This document shows, one piece after another, positions 46,870 through 59,400 of a DNA stretch of 64,000 nt. The translations under genes and the position numbers were made by a program. The notes under the pieces are model-generated. The model saw only the letters and a program-made list of their open reading frames with translations. It did not search any database and was not told where the DNA came from. This stretch comes from Nemopilema nomurai (taxonomy: Eukaryota > Cnidaria > Scyphozoa > Rhizostomeae > Rhizostomatidae): contig ML133401.1 of NCBI GenBank assembly GCA_003864495.1, positions 2,817,373 through 2,881,372 on the forward strand, in the 5' to 3' direction. Numbering within the stretch: the stretch's first letter is position 1; each line of letters starts with the position of its first letter.

Positions 46870-49800
46870 CACTAAATCGCTGCTTTATGCACTAGCCACT
46901 TGGTATTTTCTGATATTCGTTCAAATTACAATATAGTTAGATTGCAAGATTATTAGATTAATATTTGATGAATAACTATGTTTGAATCTGACTTTCCTCA
47001 TGCTTCTAATGCAGTAGTAGCCCCAGTGTCTTGATTAGCTTCTGACAATCAGCTTTTAGTACACCATGGGGTAGGTCTTTGAATTCAGATTTTTCAAATT
47101 TTTGAAAAGCAACTTCAGACACTAAGTGCCTTTTTAACTACAATAGATTAAACAACTGAAGTTGTTAATCCTGCTGAGAACTTTTGCCGGTTTTAGAGCA
47201 TATAGACTACCCTGGGCAAAACTCTGCAGATCAAAACTCTTTTTTTCAGAAAGAAACAAACAATATTTGCTGGATATATCCATCTTTTATACTTCCGTTT
47301 TCCTTCAAAATTGATTGTACACGATGCACTTTTCACGTGGCCATGAACAATTTGGAAGGTGAGCAGTACATTGCCCTGTTCAGTTAAGCCAGGTGGGCGA
47401 TTTTCAGTCTCTGGATATCGTCATTAGAGATACAGTCTTTAGCAGCTAAGTCTACAAAATAAGTTGGCGATTTTCCGACAAGAATTAAATGATAGCTCCA
47501 TATAGTTGCAAATCAACAACATTCTCACTAACAAGATTTTAACAGAAACAAAATTAAATCGCAATGACAGGAACAGTATAATTATGTTGGAACGTTCGGA
47601 AACTGACATTTTGATATGCAAGTAATAGAGGACTTTCCTTCCAAGCTTGTTTACATTGCATTTAAAAATGTTTCGTTTATTAAGTAGCTAGCGAGTTTAC
47701 AGAAGTGGATGACTTCCTGAGATTAAAATGTGATTAAAGTCAAAACATAGGGGAATCAAGTTTTTATCAATATTTGAATTTTACTTCAAGAGGTATCGAA
47801 AAATGAAAGGAAGACCAAGGCGGGCGTTTAAAGTGCGAACTGAATGATGTTAGTGAGTGATAAATAACGGACCACCTCGAACGGTTAGGTCTGATCACCT
47901 CAATTTCAAACTTTGCGAGTTGTTACTAAACTTGATATGTTGTTTACGAAAATCTAATTGATAATTTGCTATTTGCTTTTCCTGTTAACTGTAATGCGCG
48001 CGCAAAGGGGCATTTCGCTCGGTCTCGCCATCACCAAACAGAGTCTGAAAGGGGACTGGATCAGAGTCTTTATCTGACGTTGAGATCAGTCTCACTGTAA
48101 AACGTTAAAAGAATATTCACACTACCTGGAGTGTGGATGAGTAAAAGAAGAATTCAGGATCATCAGCGGGGTTCATGCGATTCGTTTATTCATCAATTCT
48201 TTCTTTATACATAATTCGGAAAGAATTTACTTTAGTTCGTGAAAACGGCCTTTGCTGACAGGTCAATATCAACAAATAACACCGATATAAATAATTTGGC
48301 CAACTACAACGAGATAAGCAAGTGATAATTCAAGAACGCTCTGTTGTATTTGGCTGTAGCAATGTTGAGTATACCAATAAAGGCATACTTTTTAGCAGCA
48401 GCAAAGATGGTGATGAAAAATTTGTTGATGAAAAAGCAGCAGCAAAGAAAAATAAGAAAAGTGTGTGTTGATTTCGTTTGCAGGAAGAATGTAGACTGGG
48501 AACCATCGAAGTTCTCTGTTACTTGTTATAATTCTTATTGTTATCTTTAGTAGCATTATTCAATTACCAAGAATCAACTTCTACTTCGCAATGCAGTCAG
48601 TTGCAGTTATCCAAGCGTTCATCTTCTTATCTCCTGGTTTCTTTGCACTTCTGTTACCCCACCACATATGCCATGGGTTCATCAGGGTAAGCTTCCAATC
48701 ATCCAGCCTTCATGTTTCCAGTTTTGGCTTGCTCAAAGTCTAAACTTCCATCCAATAATTCGTGATCCGTAAAGGAATAGTGTTTGACGAAATGCTTTTT
48801 GCTTCAGAATCAAAGTCTGTCATAATTGCTTTTGCAAGGATTCGAAAGACATTCCGGTTCTTACGTCATGAAGGACTCGGGCCCAGACCTCTGTGACTTT
48901 GGGTGAAACATTGGGGGCTTTTTCAAGGGGCTTGCGTTGTTCAAATCAGTTTTTAGTTTCGATTTTTGTTTAAATCAATGTAGTCCTTCTTTTACTTACA
49001 CAACTGCATTTGAGATCCATAAATGATATTATCATCGTTTTACGACAGCTGCAAAATATGAAAGATAACTGCTTTGATCCATAAAAATGCCTTCAAGCTT
49101 ACAAAAACGTTAGTCCAACTGTTCCGTGCTATTTTCGGGCTCCTCTATTACCCCTACTGGTTTGAACCCCTACTAGATCATATTCAGGTGAAATTTGCAA
49201 CCACTTCACATTACAATGGTCTGTGATCATGTAAACCACCTTAAGATCAGGTAAACCACCTTAAGATCAGAAACCTATAGAGCTTAGTTTTTTTGCTGTA
49301 TGTGCACAGCAGAATGTCTGCCTTTGATTGATAACTTTTGGGACATCTGCTCTTTCCTTCTACGGTGTAAATCATTAACCTCTTCGTCAAATTCCAACTG
49401 ATCTCTTAAGGAAGTCCTTCTTTGTGGTTGTCTTTCTCTTGTTGTATTTTGATTCAAATCAATCCAAAGTAACCCCGTTGATGTGCAGTATTAGTTTATC
49501 ATCAGTGCAGCTGCTGTTACTAAAGATTTAAGGTCATAGGCAACAGGATTTCTTACGCAGAATCAGAGAGTGCGGAAAAATAACCGACCCGAGCGAGACT
49601 CGAACTCACGACCCCTGACTTTGTACGCCAAGTGCTCTACCGCTGAGCTATCGGGTCATGCAACTAACGTTTCAAAGGAAGGTGCCTTCCAATATAATTT
49701 GCGTTTTTTTACCCTCTTATTTTGCATGGGCATTCAAAAGTTACTGGAAGCCAATGCAAAAGAATGTCTTGGATTGACGTTTAAATGTTCACTGATTAAG

Positions 49801-50448
49801 GCGAGACTTTCCTCCAAGCTGCTAGAAAAGAACTACGTTGCATATCTAGGCCTAACTCTCGACCTGTTCTCCCAATCTTCTGTCTATCACTAGCGTCCAG
49901 TTTACGAGTGTCAAGGCGCCGATAATGCAAGCGTCAGTTATTCTTATGATCACTAGCCGCCCTTACAGCTATCATCAAGGGCAGTATTTTTTGATAAGGA
50001 TGTTACTGTTATTGACATGCCAACTATGTGTTTTGGATAACCAGGCACGTTTTCCTTGGTTGTTGTGATCTGATTGCATTGAAAGACTCGACTTCTCGCC
50101 TTCAATTAAGCACATTTTAGGCACTCTAATCCTTGCGGCCTGGTCGTGATTCACTTTCGTTCTTACGCAGTTCTCAAGTAATAAGTCGATTCGCCACAGG
50201 ATATTTTGAAATATCTCGTTCACAAATCTTCGCATTAACTTGCGCTCATCTGCAGAAGAAGTAGCTTGATAGCGGAGTACACTGCCTTCAAACCTTTACC
50301 AAAACTTTGTAGGCGAACTAGTGCCTAGCCCAAATGCGCCTTACGTATTCCTCAGGTCCATTGATGTGACGTCACAATGAAATACAAACATGAGCTTTTG
50401 GATTTCGCAAAGCAAAGCCGAAATCTTAAGAGCCAGAACTGGTCCAAG
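46870..50448. other. Intergenic DNA before RGS22
   Basis: No exon recognised apart from the tRNA-like element at 49585. Several short reading frames (for example 47184-47387, 48344-48550) have neither domains nor splice support. The last few hundred bases should hold the RGS22 promoter and leader. Confidence 0.45.
49585..49657 (-). other. tRNA-like sequence, probably tRNA-derived repeat
   Basis: On the minus strand 73 bases can form a seven-pair acceptor stem (GACCCGA/TCGGGTC), a D arm (GCTCAGCGGTAGAGC, which is also the A box) and a T arm with GTGAG/CTCGC around TTCGAGT (B box). The anticodon arm is irregular: the best five-pair stem (TTGGC/GTCAG) leaves a loop GTACAAA, giving an unusual ACA anticodon and one extra base before the stem. 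A real tRNA would not normally look like this, so a SINE head or tRNA pseudogene is more likely. The flanks do not match the SINE at 21088. Confidence 0.65.
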
Positions 50449-53400
50449 ATGGAGGGGGATTGTTATCTTTTCACTGCAGAGCGAGATCCTGTTGCCGACG
50501 GTTAGTTCCCTTGTTACAGCGTTATACTCACTGTGAAATGAAGTGGACTGTAATCGAGGTGGTTCAGCAACGAGGCTATGACATGAAAGGGCTGTTTCAC
50601 TGACGTGCAAGTTGAATATAGGTGGAACTGCTATGCCTCAAAATATGAAATTGTATCAATGAAAGCACATTGAACAGTTGCAAAGTCATTTCATCGTTAT
50701 TTGACCTTCATTTATTTACATCTTTGTCTTCTTGTCACTGATCTTGGGGGCCCATTTACAAACTAACAGGCTGTTTGAAATCAAATCAAGATGACCTGAG
50801 AGGGGGGGGGGGGGCCGAGGCTTTTGATCATTATGAGTTCAATAGTAGCTACTATGTTCCTACAAGGTTAATATCCTCGATGATCATTAAATGTACCAAG
50901 CAACTACTTAGCTATCATTTCTTATGCATGTTAAATTACAGTCAATTTTTATTCTCTTGTTAATTGATTTTATTTTGTTACAAACATTTGATACGTTCTT
51001 CTTTCCCAAGAATCTCGTGTTAGTGTTGTTTTCCAGGTTTTTCGTCTGAGCATGAATTTAGAAATTTGCTTGAAGATGATGTCTTTGTGGATTACTTTAA
51101 CACGTTCCTATCGTTACCTGTGAGTTCTATTTGCTAGCTATTTTTCGATTTTTCAAAAAAATTTAAAACATTAAATTTTCTTATTCTCAATCGGGCATCA
51201 AAATTGCAAAAAGCAATGATGGTGGATAGTTGGATTTTGTGAGGTATCCAAGCTGTGTGCTTTATAAGGTGTTGTAAAAAGGACTGTGTTATTTTGCATG
51301 GCGTAGATGTAGGTTAATGCATCTGGAGTTTTCTATTTATTAGAGTAGGTTGGTGTGCTTTTCATCTCCTAACTCCAATAGCAAATATACAGTAGCCAAT
51401 TCTATGCACATAAGGCCAAAAATATATTCACAATGTCCAACATCGAACCTTCATTGCTTTTCTTTCAAAGCATGATTACTTTTGATTATGATTTTACTTA
51501 TTTTCATAATGTATTCTTACGGAAATGTTGGTCTATTCGCCGGTTCGTATTTAAAAGGGCCTAAGCCAGCGCTCATTCTTTATGCGGCTGGTCCATGTTT
51601 TAGTGCAAGTAATCTAGAATGAAAAACGTTTAGAGAGAATTAGTTGCTAGGATTATCGTCATTTTCAGTCAGCAGCAGTATAAGCTGCCCAAGTACCATT
51701 TGTTCGTTCTCTTCTTTGCTTCCATTTTCAATTCAATTCATCGTTGATTGTTAATCCCCTTAGGTGTTTGCGAAAAGACTTCATTATAGAAAGGACTCTT
51801 GCATGTTTCAAATGGATATTCCAACAGGGTTCATTTGCAATGTATGCACACCTCAGTTCCTTTACATTAATATACTCATAGCCTGAAGCATACAAGCTGT
51901 ATCTGTTTGTATATTTTTAGATACGAATCCATGATATAATCCAAGAATTTCTTTTCTATATGAAAATGAATACACTTGTATAAGAATTTCACCACTTTAA
52001 CGAATTGATTGAATTTACAACTTTCAAATTGCCAGACACTTCGACCGATTCATTCTCTTTCATACCAACTAAACTATTAACAATCACAATTTCAGGAACA
52101 AGCTGATTCTTATTAAACTAGAAATCACCATAAACTCAACATTGCTTGGAACTACGATTTTCAACCTGCTAAAAACTTCAGCTTATATTATGAGCCAAAA
52201 TGAAGTTCTTTTCCAGCATTACTCTCAAAATGACGTTACCAACTTTGCCTGGAAGGAGCGTGGACCGTTGTTCCTCAAGACAGACATTTGCAATGAATAT
52301 CGACTATGCAAACTCTTGCTGATTGAGTTGCACAAGACAAAGTTGCACGGTAAGATGTGGCACCCCCTGCTTCGCAAGCTTTCAGCTCTCTGCTACTTTC
52401 TCACTCTGATCATGCTGTGATACATCAAGACTGCCGAGATTAGTAAAAAAATTGCTTCTAATGGTGTTTGAACGTGGCAACATTTTCTTTGAAGCTACTG
52501 TGAATTGCTTTGAAGGCTGTGCTCAGTTAAAAATAGGAAAGCGTAATTTCGATGAGAAAAGCGCCATCAGTGTATATTTCCTAATTATCAGTAAGCGAGG
52601 ATTTTCACCTAACTGGACACTGCAAACTAGGTTTTGTTGAAGAGATTTTTAGAGCTGCTCATTGTTTAACGGTGCTAAGAAGTAATGGCTTCTAGCAGCT
52701 GTAGGTGTCTTCACAAATGTTTGCCCTGAAATAAACCTCCATCGTCAGTTGACGCCGCTGCTTGCATGCCATTAAGCCATAATGTTTCCACGCCTTGTCT
52801 CCTCTGTCATAAATTTATTTGTTAATATTGTCTGCGTTGGTTTAAAGTCTTTAATATTTGTTGCATTTACTGAGCAACTTATTTTTTGTTAACAGTCACT
52901 ATTGATTACATTGCATTATGATGAAAACTGGGTGGTTACAAGTGTTGTATTTCATTAACTCTGTAAACGCGTATCATTTCTTTGAAATCCAGATAACTCT
53001 ATCAATGAGCAGCTCTTAATTTGCACTGGCATGTTTCAAGTTTTATGATCCCAATGCTTTCCGCATTGCAGATACATACTCTTTAGATCTCGAAAGGGAA
53101 CTGGGAAATGTCCTCTCCATGCAGCGACTCAAAGCATTCTTTCACGAATCTGCTGGTGAGTGTCTGTTGTCCTTTTGGCTGGCTACAGAGAGGTTTCGCC
53201 GCCAAACCAACCCTGAATGCCGTCGATTTTTAATCAGAGAAATTCAAGATAAATTCATTCGACAAGGAGCCTGGCTGGAGCTGCAAGAGAGCATCAAGGC
53301 GAAATTTGTTTCGTGTCTAGACCTCTTAGTTGTTGGAAGCAACGAGGAAGCCACTTTGTCGATGAAGAGCGATCTGCTTCTTCCTTGTCAAGAGTCAGCT

Positions 53401-56400
53401 TTTTCGTGTCTGACGTCATACTGGCTGCCGAAGTACCTCTCCCATCGAAGTCATAAAAGGAAGAAATTGAGAGCCAAATGGAGAGTAGCTTTGCAGACAA
53501 CGGCTAATGGAAATGCACCGTTTAAAGATCTATTGAACACCCTACGGTCAACAATGGTCAAGTCTGCTGGAATGGAAGAAGATGCTATCTGTACGTACTC
53601 TGCTTTGATGTACTTATTTTAAATAGAAATTGCACTTCTTTCAACAAAATTAGGCTCTTAATTAGAGTAATCAATGGTTCTGCCTGCATTAGAACTAGAA
53701 AAAACTTACATAAAGCTGTAACTTGGATTCATTGGAACGATGCCGAATCCAAACAAACTAATGGATATTCTAAAACCAGAAAAACATCATTAAAAAAGTT
53801 GATACTTTGATACTTTTCCTTTGATGCTTAAGAAACCGAGTGTAATTCAGCTTGGTGGGATGCCGTTTGATAACAACTGCGAGGATTCATTCATTCTTCA
53901 AATGGAAGAGAAACTACGGAGAAAGTTGCAATAGCAAGCAAAAGCGGACACATTACCTTTGCATGCTTCAGTAATTTTTCCTCTGTCACTACAAAAATGA
54001 CCAAGAGCTGATAAATGACCAATTAGTACCAATACAGAAAATTGCATGCCGAGACTTGTTGATACTTTGTATGTTGCTGATACCTTGTATGTTGTTGATA
54101 TTTTGTATGATGGTTTTATAGATTATTTGTTCATCCACAGCGTGTACGACATCCAACGAGCCTGAGCTGCAATTCCCATCTGAAAAGTCAAGCATGAGTG
54201 AGGTTCATATTGACGCCAGCTCTCTTCACAGAGACATCTCCTTGAGTGAACACGAATTGCAGTCAACAGATAACAATGTAAGCAAATCTACAAGCCATTG
54301 GCTGCATCCTTTTTGGTGCGCTTCGTCGCCTGTGAGCATTCGGTGGCATACGAGACAGTTCATTCAATTTCTCTTTTATTCATTTGTTTATTCATTCATT
54401 TATTCTTTCATTCATCCATTCATTCAATCATTCATTCGTTCATCCATTCATTTATTCATTCATTAATTCAATCTTCCATTCATTTATTAATTCATTCATT
54501 CATTCATGCATTCATTGATCCCTCCATCCAATCGTTCATTCTTTTATTTATCAATTCATTTATTCGTTCATTCATTCATTCATTAATTTCACTTCTGTGT
54601 CAAAGCTGCATTTTAACCAATAACAAATTATGTGTCAAAAAAATTCGAAAATTCAAACCAGTTCAAAATTTTACAACTTTGTACTTAATAGCTCGAACAT
54701 TATTGTTCGCAATAATCCAAAGTTTTCATGTTGGGAACTCAAGTTGATTGAGCCACTTTGCTAGTAAACTTCAGTGTATGATAACCATTGGCCAGTCCAG
54801 TAGAGCACCTGGGTGGGCATTATACTTATTATACTTACAGATCAGTCATTCTATATACTTGCTTCACTGTATTCTAAGTAACAGGATACCCGTTATTCTT
54901 ACAACTGCTAGCATGTATAGGTCATAAAACACCTCTAAAAGCATATATGCATGATTTCACTTAGTGGTTTAAACCAAGCCATTGTGTTGATATTCGTCGT
55001 AATGCACAGTTGGCTTGCAAATGCTTTTTCTGGCGTACTGCAGAGTTCTCGTGGACAATTTCTGTCGAATGTTTTCGTTAGAACGAATCTCCTTTAAATT
55101 TTATCGCAGGAGACATGCAGTCCTGACACGGTAATAACAATAGGAGATGTGGAGAGTGACGTGGTATTCTCTCATGGTCAGTCACGTGCTAGCCACATCT
55201 CTCTCAAATTACCACAGCTGCAAGGTAGCCTCAGTCTCGTGGGTGCAGCGAAGGCTGGATCGAGGCTGTCCAGTGCTAAAATGCTGAATGGAAAGCGTAA
55301 GTTCTGTTCATTGTTTCTTGTATGCGTTGACGGCGGTTTTCAGTAGGAACCGAGCATTTAGGCCTGAAAAAACAAACCAAGGCCTGTTTTGTTACATCTT
55401 AGTACAAACCAAAAGTCCATTAGAAAATATAGTACCCTGGAACTCTACTTTCGTAGTTTTGTTCAAGGAAAAGATCAAAATTCAACAGCTGTCTACTGCA
55501 AAATTGCATCTGGCTACCGAAAATGTTCTGAAAGATATACTTGAGTTACTAAGAAACATTTAATTTGACCCACAGGCAACCAACTTGCGGCTGTTTGCAC
55601 CAAATTCAGGGACATCTCACTTTCAAGAGCTGTGGCACTTACAAACAGTATTCGCGGCAGTTCTTTTGTCGACGTGGAGACTCAGTTTGCCTTCCCAAGC
55701 GGATTTGCTGACCTTGTTCTTCAATTGCCTAATAAAGGTGAGATTTATTCAAAATTTTGAATGCCGTCTATATATAATGCCAACTGTAGAACTGGACCTC
55801 ATCACATTGATAGTGTTAAGGTCATTCAATGAAACAGTCTTCAGTTCAAAGTCCTCTTAGTAAGTTCAAAGGCCACTGAAAAAGTTCAAAGGCCACTGAA
55901 AAAGTTCAAAGGCCACTGAAAAAGTTCAAAGGCCACCAAATCAGTTCAAAGGCCACCAAATCAGTTCGAATCTGTTCAAAAGCCACTGAAACTGAAATAA
56001 AATTACTTGTTATCTCTGAAACAGTTGATGAGAACCTGGAGCATTTATGGACAGCACTTGCAGCCGATCAACTCGCTGGGCAGCCATTTTGCGACTACCT
56101 TCGGTTGCTCAGCAGCGAAAAGGCCTTTGCGAATATACGATTCTGGGCTGCTGCGCAGGGTTTCCTCTCCGGCCTTGTGCACATGGACACGTTGACGCGA
56201 CGGAGGCAGGCACGTGCTCTTATACACATCTACCTATTGGGAGACAGCCCGCGAAAGACTTCTCTCACTCGTGACATTGAAGTGAAGCTATGCGAACTGT
56301 TGCCCAACGACTTGGGATATATGATCCTAAATGCTGCTTGTTGGCAGTGCGCAAAGGTATGTTGTGCTACATGTTGGCATTTCTGAGAAGTTTGTAAAAA

Positions 56401-59400
56401 TGGAGGTCCATAGAATAAAGATACCGAAAAATAAAAATAATTTATTATAAATGCTTATAAGCCTGTGTATCTAATCATTTTTGTCATTTACTTATACATC
56501 TGGAAGAAAATCACCATACTTCGACCTCTTTGCATTGATTTATGCTTTGAATTCTTTGCAAGATTCTGGTAAGAATTCTTGTGTATAAACTCAATAATAT
56601 CCCCATAGTTGAATCACCAAGTGCCTTGATATTCATTGACATGGATTTGAATTTACATAGACAAGACAAACATCATTTTGTTTTTGTTTACAATCACAAT
56701 AAAAAATTGACTATTTTGGCAATGAGAAACAATTCTTTCAGGCTCTGCTACCATTCTGGCTAGAATTCTTAGATCTTGACGACGAAAGGTTTGCAGAAAT
56801 TGTGGTATGTCGTCACTATTTTCTTGCTCTATACTCATGAATATCATAATATTGAAAATTTACAATATTAAAAAACCTTCTGTTCTTGAAGCTGATTGGC
56901 TAAGCTGTCAAACGCTATCAGTTTTATGAAACAATATGTAAAACCAAATTTTTCAATTGCGCTATCTTCTTATATATGTTATGACGTATTGATTCATTCA
57001 TTTTTTCATGATTTTAGAATATTTAGACGCTTTTTTGTGCGACACTCCTCAGAGTATGCAAACGTAAAACGCAAGCCATAAAAATATCGTGAAATTTCGT
57101 GCAACAAAAACTTTGTTCATTCTGTGTTGACAATCAGCATAATAATTGATGACGTTTTAGGAAAAAAACTGATTTTTGATTGCCATTGCTGCAGACCGTG
57201 ATTTCTTGATTTCCAAGTCTGCATGCATTGTCATAGTACAGAGCAGGCATGGCCCCCTCTCTTAGTAATGATGTAACTTTTCAAAGAGCTACAGAATCTC
57301 TAGTGCTCAACGATTGCTTGGTAAAAACTCAAGACATGTTCCAGCGATGCTCGGTGACTATAGTCCCCGGAAGAAAAGGGTGAGAGAAAAGATGCCGGCG
57401 AAGCACATGTGGAATGCCTTGCAGCTTGCAATCTCAATATCCGTACCCCGTAAGCAGAGATCCTTGTCATATTGTCACTTATTGTCATATTGTTATACTT
57501 TAGAGATCGACCCTAAATAAAAGAAGTATGAATATAGGTTTGAGGATGAGATAAGTATCTATATACGTAGTGGTTGCTAGTTGCTTCAGTAACTTTATTT
57601 CCTGTCCCATATATCCAGGCCCGCACCACGAATGTGAAAGTAGAGGGGGTAGGGGGTCAAGACTTAAAAGTAAAATAGTAAAGGACCAAGGCTTCTTACC
57701 CCCTTTACTGCAGCTGTAAAACTACTTACTTGCTTTGCAAAAATGTAAGGGGCCATGGCCACCCCGCCCCCAAGCTGGCGAGGACCCTGATACCTTAAGT
57801 ATATAGTTCTGCAGCCTTTACGTCTTTGCCGGCTATTTCAAAGGACTGCTTATGCTATCGGATTGCTCCAAGCATTGAATACCAGCAAGCAGACTTCAAG
57901 TTGATGTGTTTGCTTCAGGTACAGCCAAGCCGCTGCTTGAGGGATACGAGGATATGGACGATGACGAAGAAGAACAGTTCGAGAGCAGCCTGCAACAACG
58001 ACGCCTCCGTATTCTGAACAAACAGGCAGCGCAAGCTTTGGAGGATTACCGGCAGGCGAATCCATACCAGAGCGCTATGGCCTATTACTTCTACCAGCAG
58101 AACTTGTTGCTAGGGAACATGGGATTCAAACAGAATGATAGCGGGCGCATGACTACGATTACCAAGGAATTGGGAAAGAAACATTTGCATGACAATAAAC
58201 CGAGACTTCCAAGACCGAGGTATACCTTGTATTATTAGTTTTCAAGTTGATCACATTCTTTGCGTTTTACATGTTTACGAAAACCCACGTGCCAACAATC
58301 TTATGACCCCCTTATTCAATTTCGTAGTCTGTAATATGAACGTTGATTGTATTTTGATGTACAATCAAAGATACTCAAACAATGTTGATATAATTCTGTC
58401 ATTGTTTGATAGAATTCATATGACAATATAATTAGTTGATTTATGCGAATGAACAAGAGCATACTAATTAATCAATGAATAAAGATATGTCAATATAAGT
58501 GAAGTCAGCGAAAGTTGAAAGCACATGTTTATATTGCAAATAATTTTATATCTAATTATTGACCTTTCCGAAATTAATATTTATCTTGATTATATTAAAC
58601 TGTTTCAAAATGCCAAATGTTGTACATTCTTAGGCTTCATACTGTCTTGATTTTCTAATCAAATCAAGCCTTGGTGATGTTTACAGTCCTAAACAAAATT
58701 TTCTTTCTTTATCATTCCTGTTTTCAAAGGTTTAACATTGACAATTCAAATACAGGTCGTTCCAGGAAATACTGCACGATCCAGCCCAGCTGGAGGCTTT
58801 TAAAAAGTACTTGATAAAATCTGACGGCGAAATACCAATGCTGTTCTGGCAGGCTGTCGAATCCATGAGGATAAACACCAAAGAGGCAAAACAAAGGCAG
58901 CATCGAGCCAATGGGATTGTGAAGAGGTTCTTTGGACCAGCTACAAACAATGGTTGGTTGATACTAGCTTATGCTGGATAAGAGAAGGATGCTACTGGCC
59001 ACGTTTAAACAACATCTTGTGCACAGAGATATGTCATTGATTACGTATGAAGAACATCTTAGGCACAGAGAAATGTCATTGATTACGCATGAAGAACATC
59101 TTAGGCACAGAGATATGTCATTGATTACGCATGAAGAACATCTTGTGCACAGAGATATGTCATTGATTACGCATGAAGAACATCTTGTGCACAGAGATAT
59201 GTCATTGATTACGTATGAAGAATATGTTGTGCACAGAGATATGTCATTGATTACGTTTAAAGAGCATCTTAGGCACAGAGAAATGTCATTGATTACGTAT
59301 GAAGAATATGTTGTGCACAGAGATATGTCATTGATTACGTATGAAGAACATCTTAGGCACAGAGAAATGTCATTGATTACATATGAAGAGCATCTTGTGC

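Noticed and set aside
49585..49657. Functional tRNA gene
   Set aside because: The anticodon arm needs an extra base and gives an unusual ACA anticodon; more likely a tRNA-derived repeat.
54298..54747. 149-codon frame rich in Ile-His-Ser-Phe
   Set aside because: Translation of the ATTC microsatellite in an RGS22 intron.
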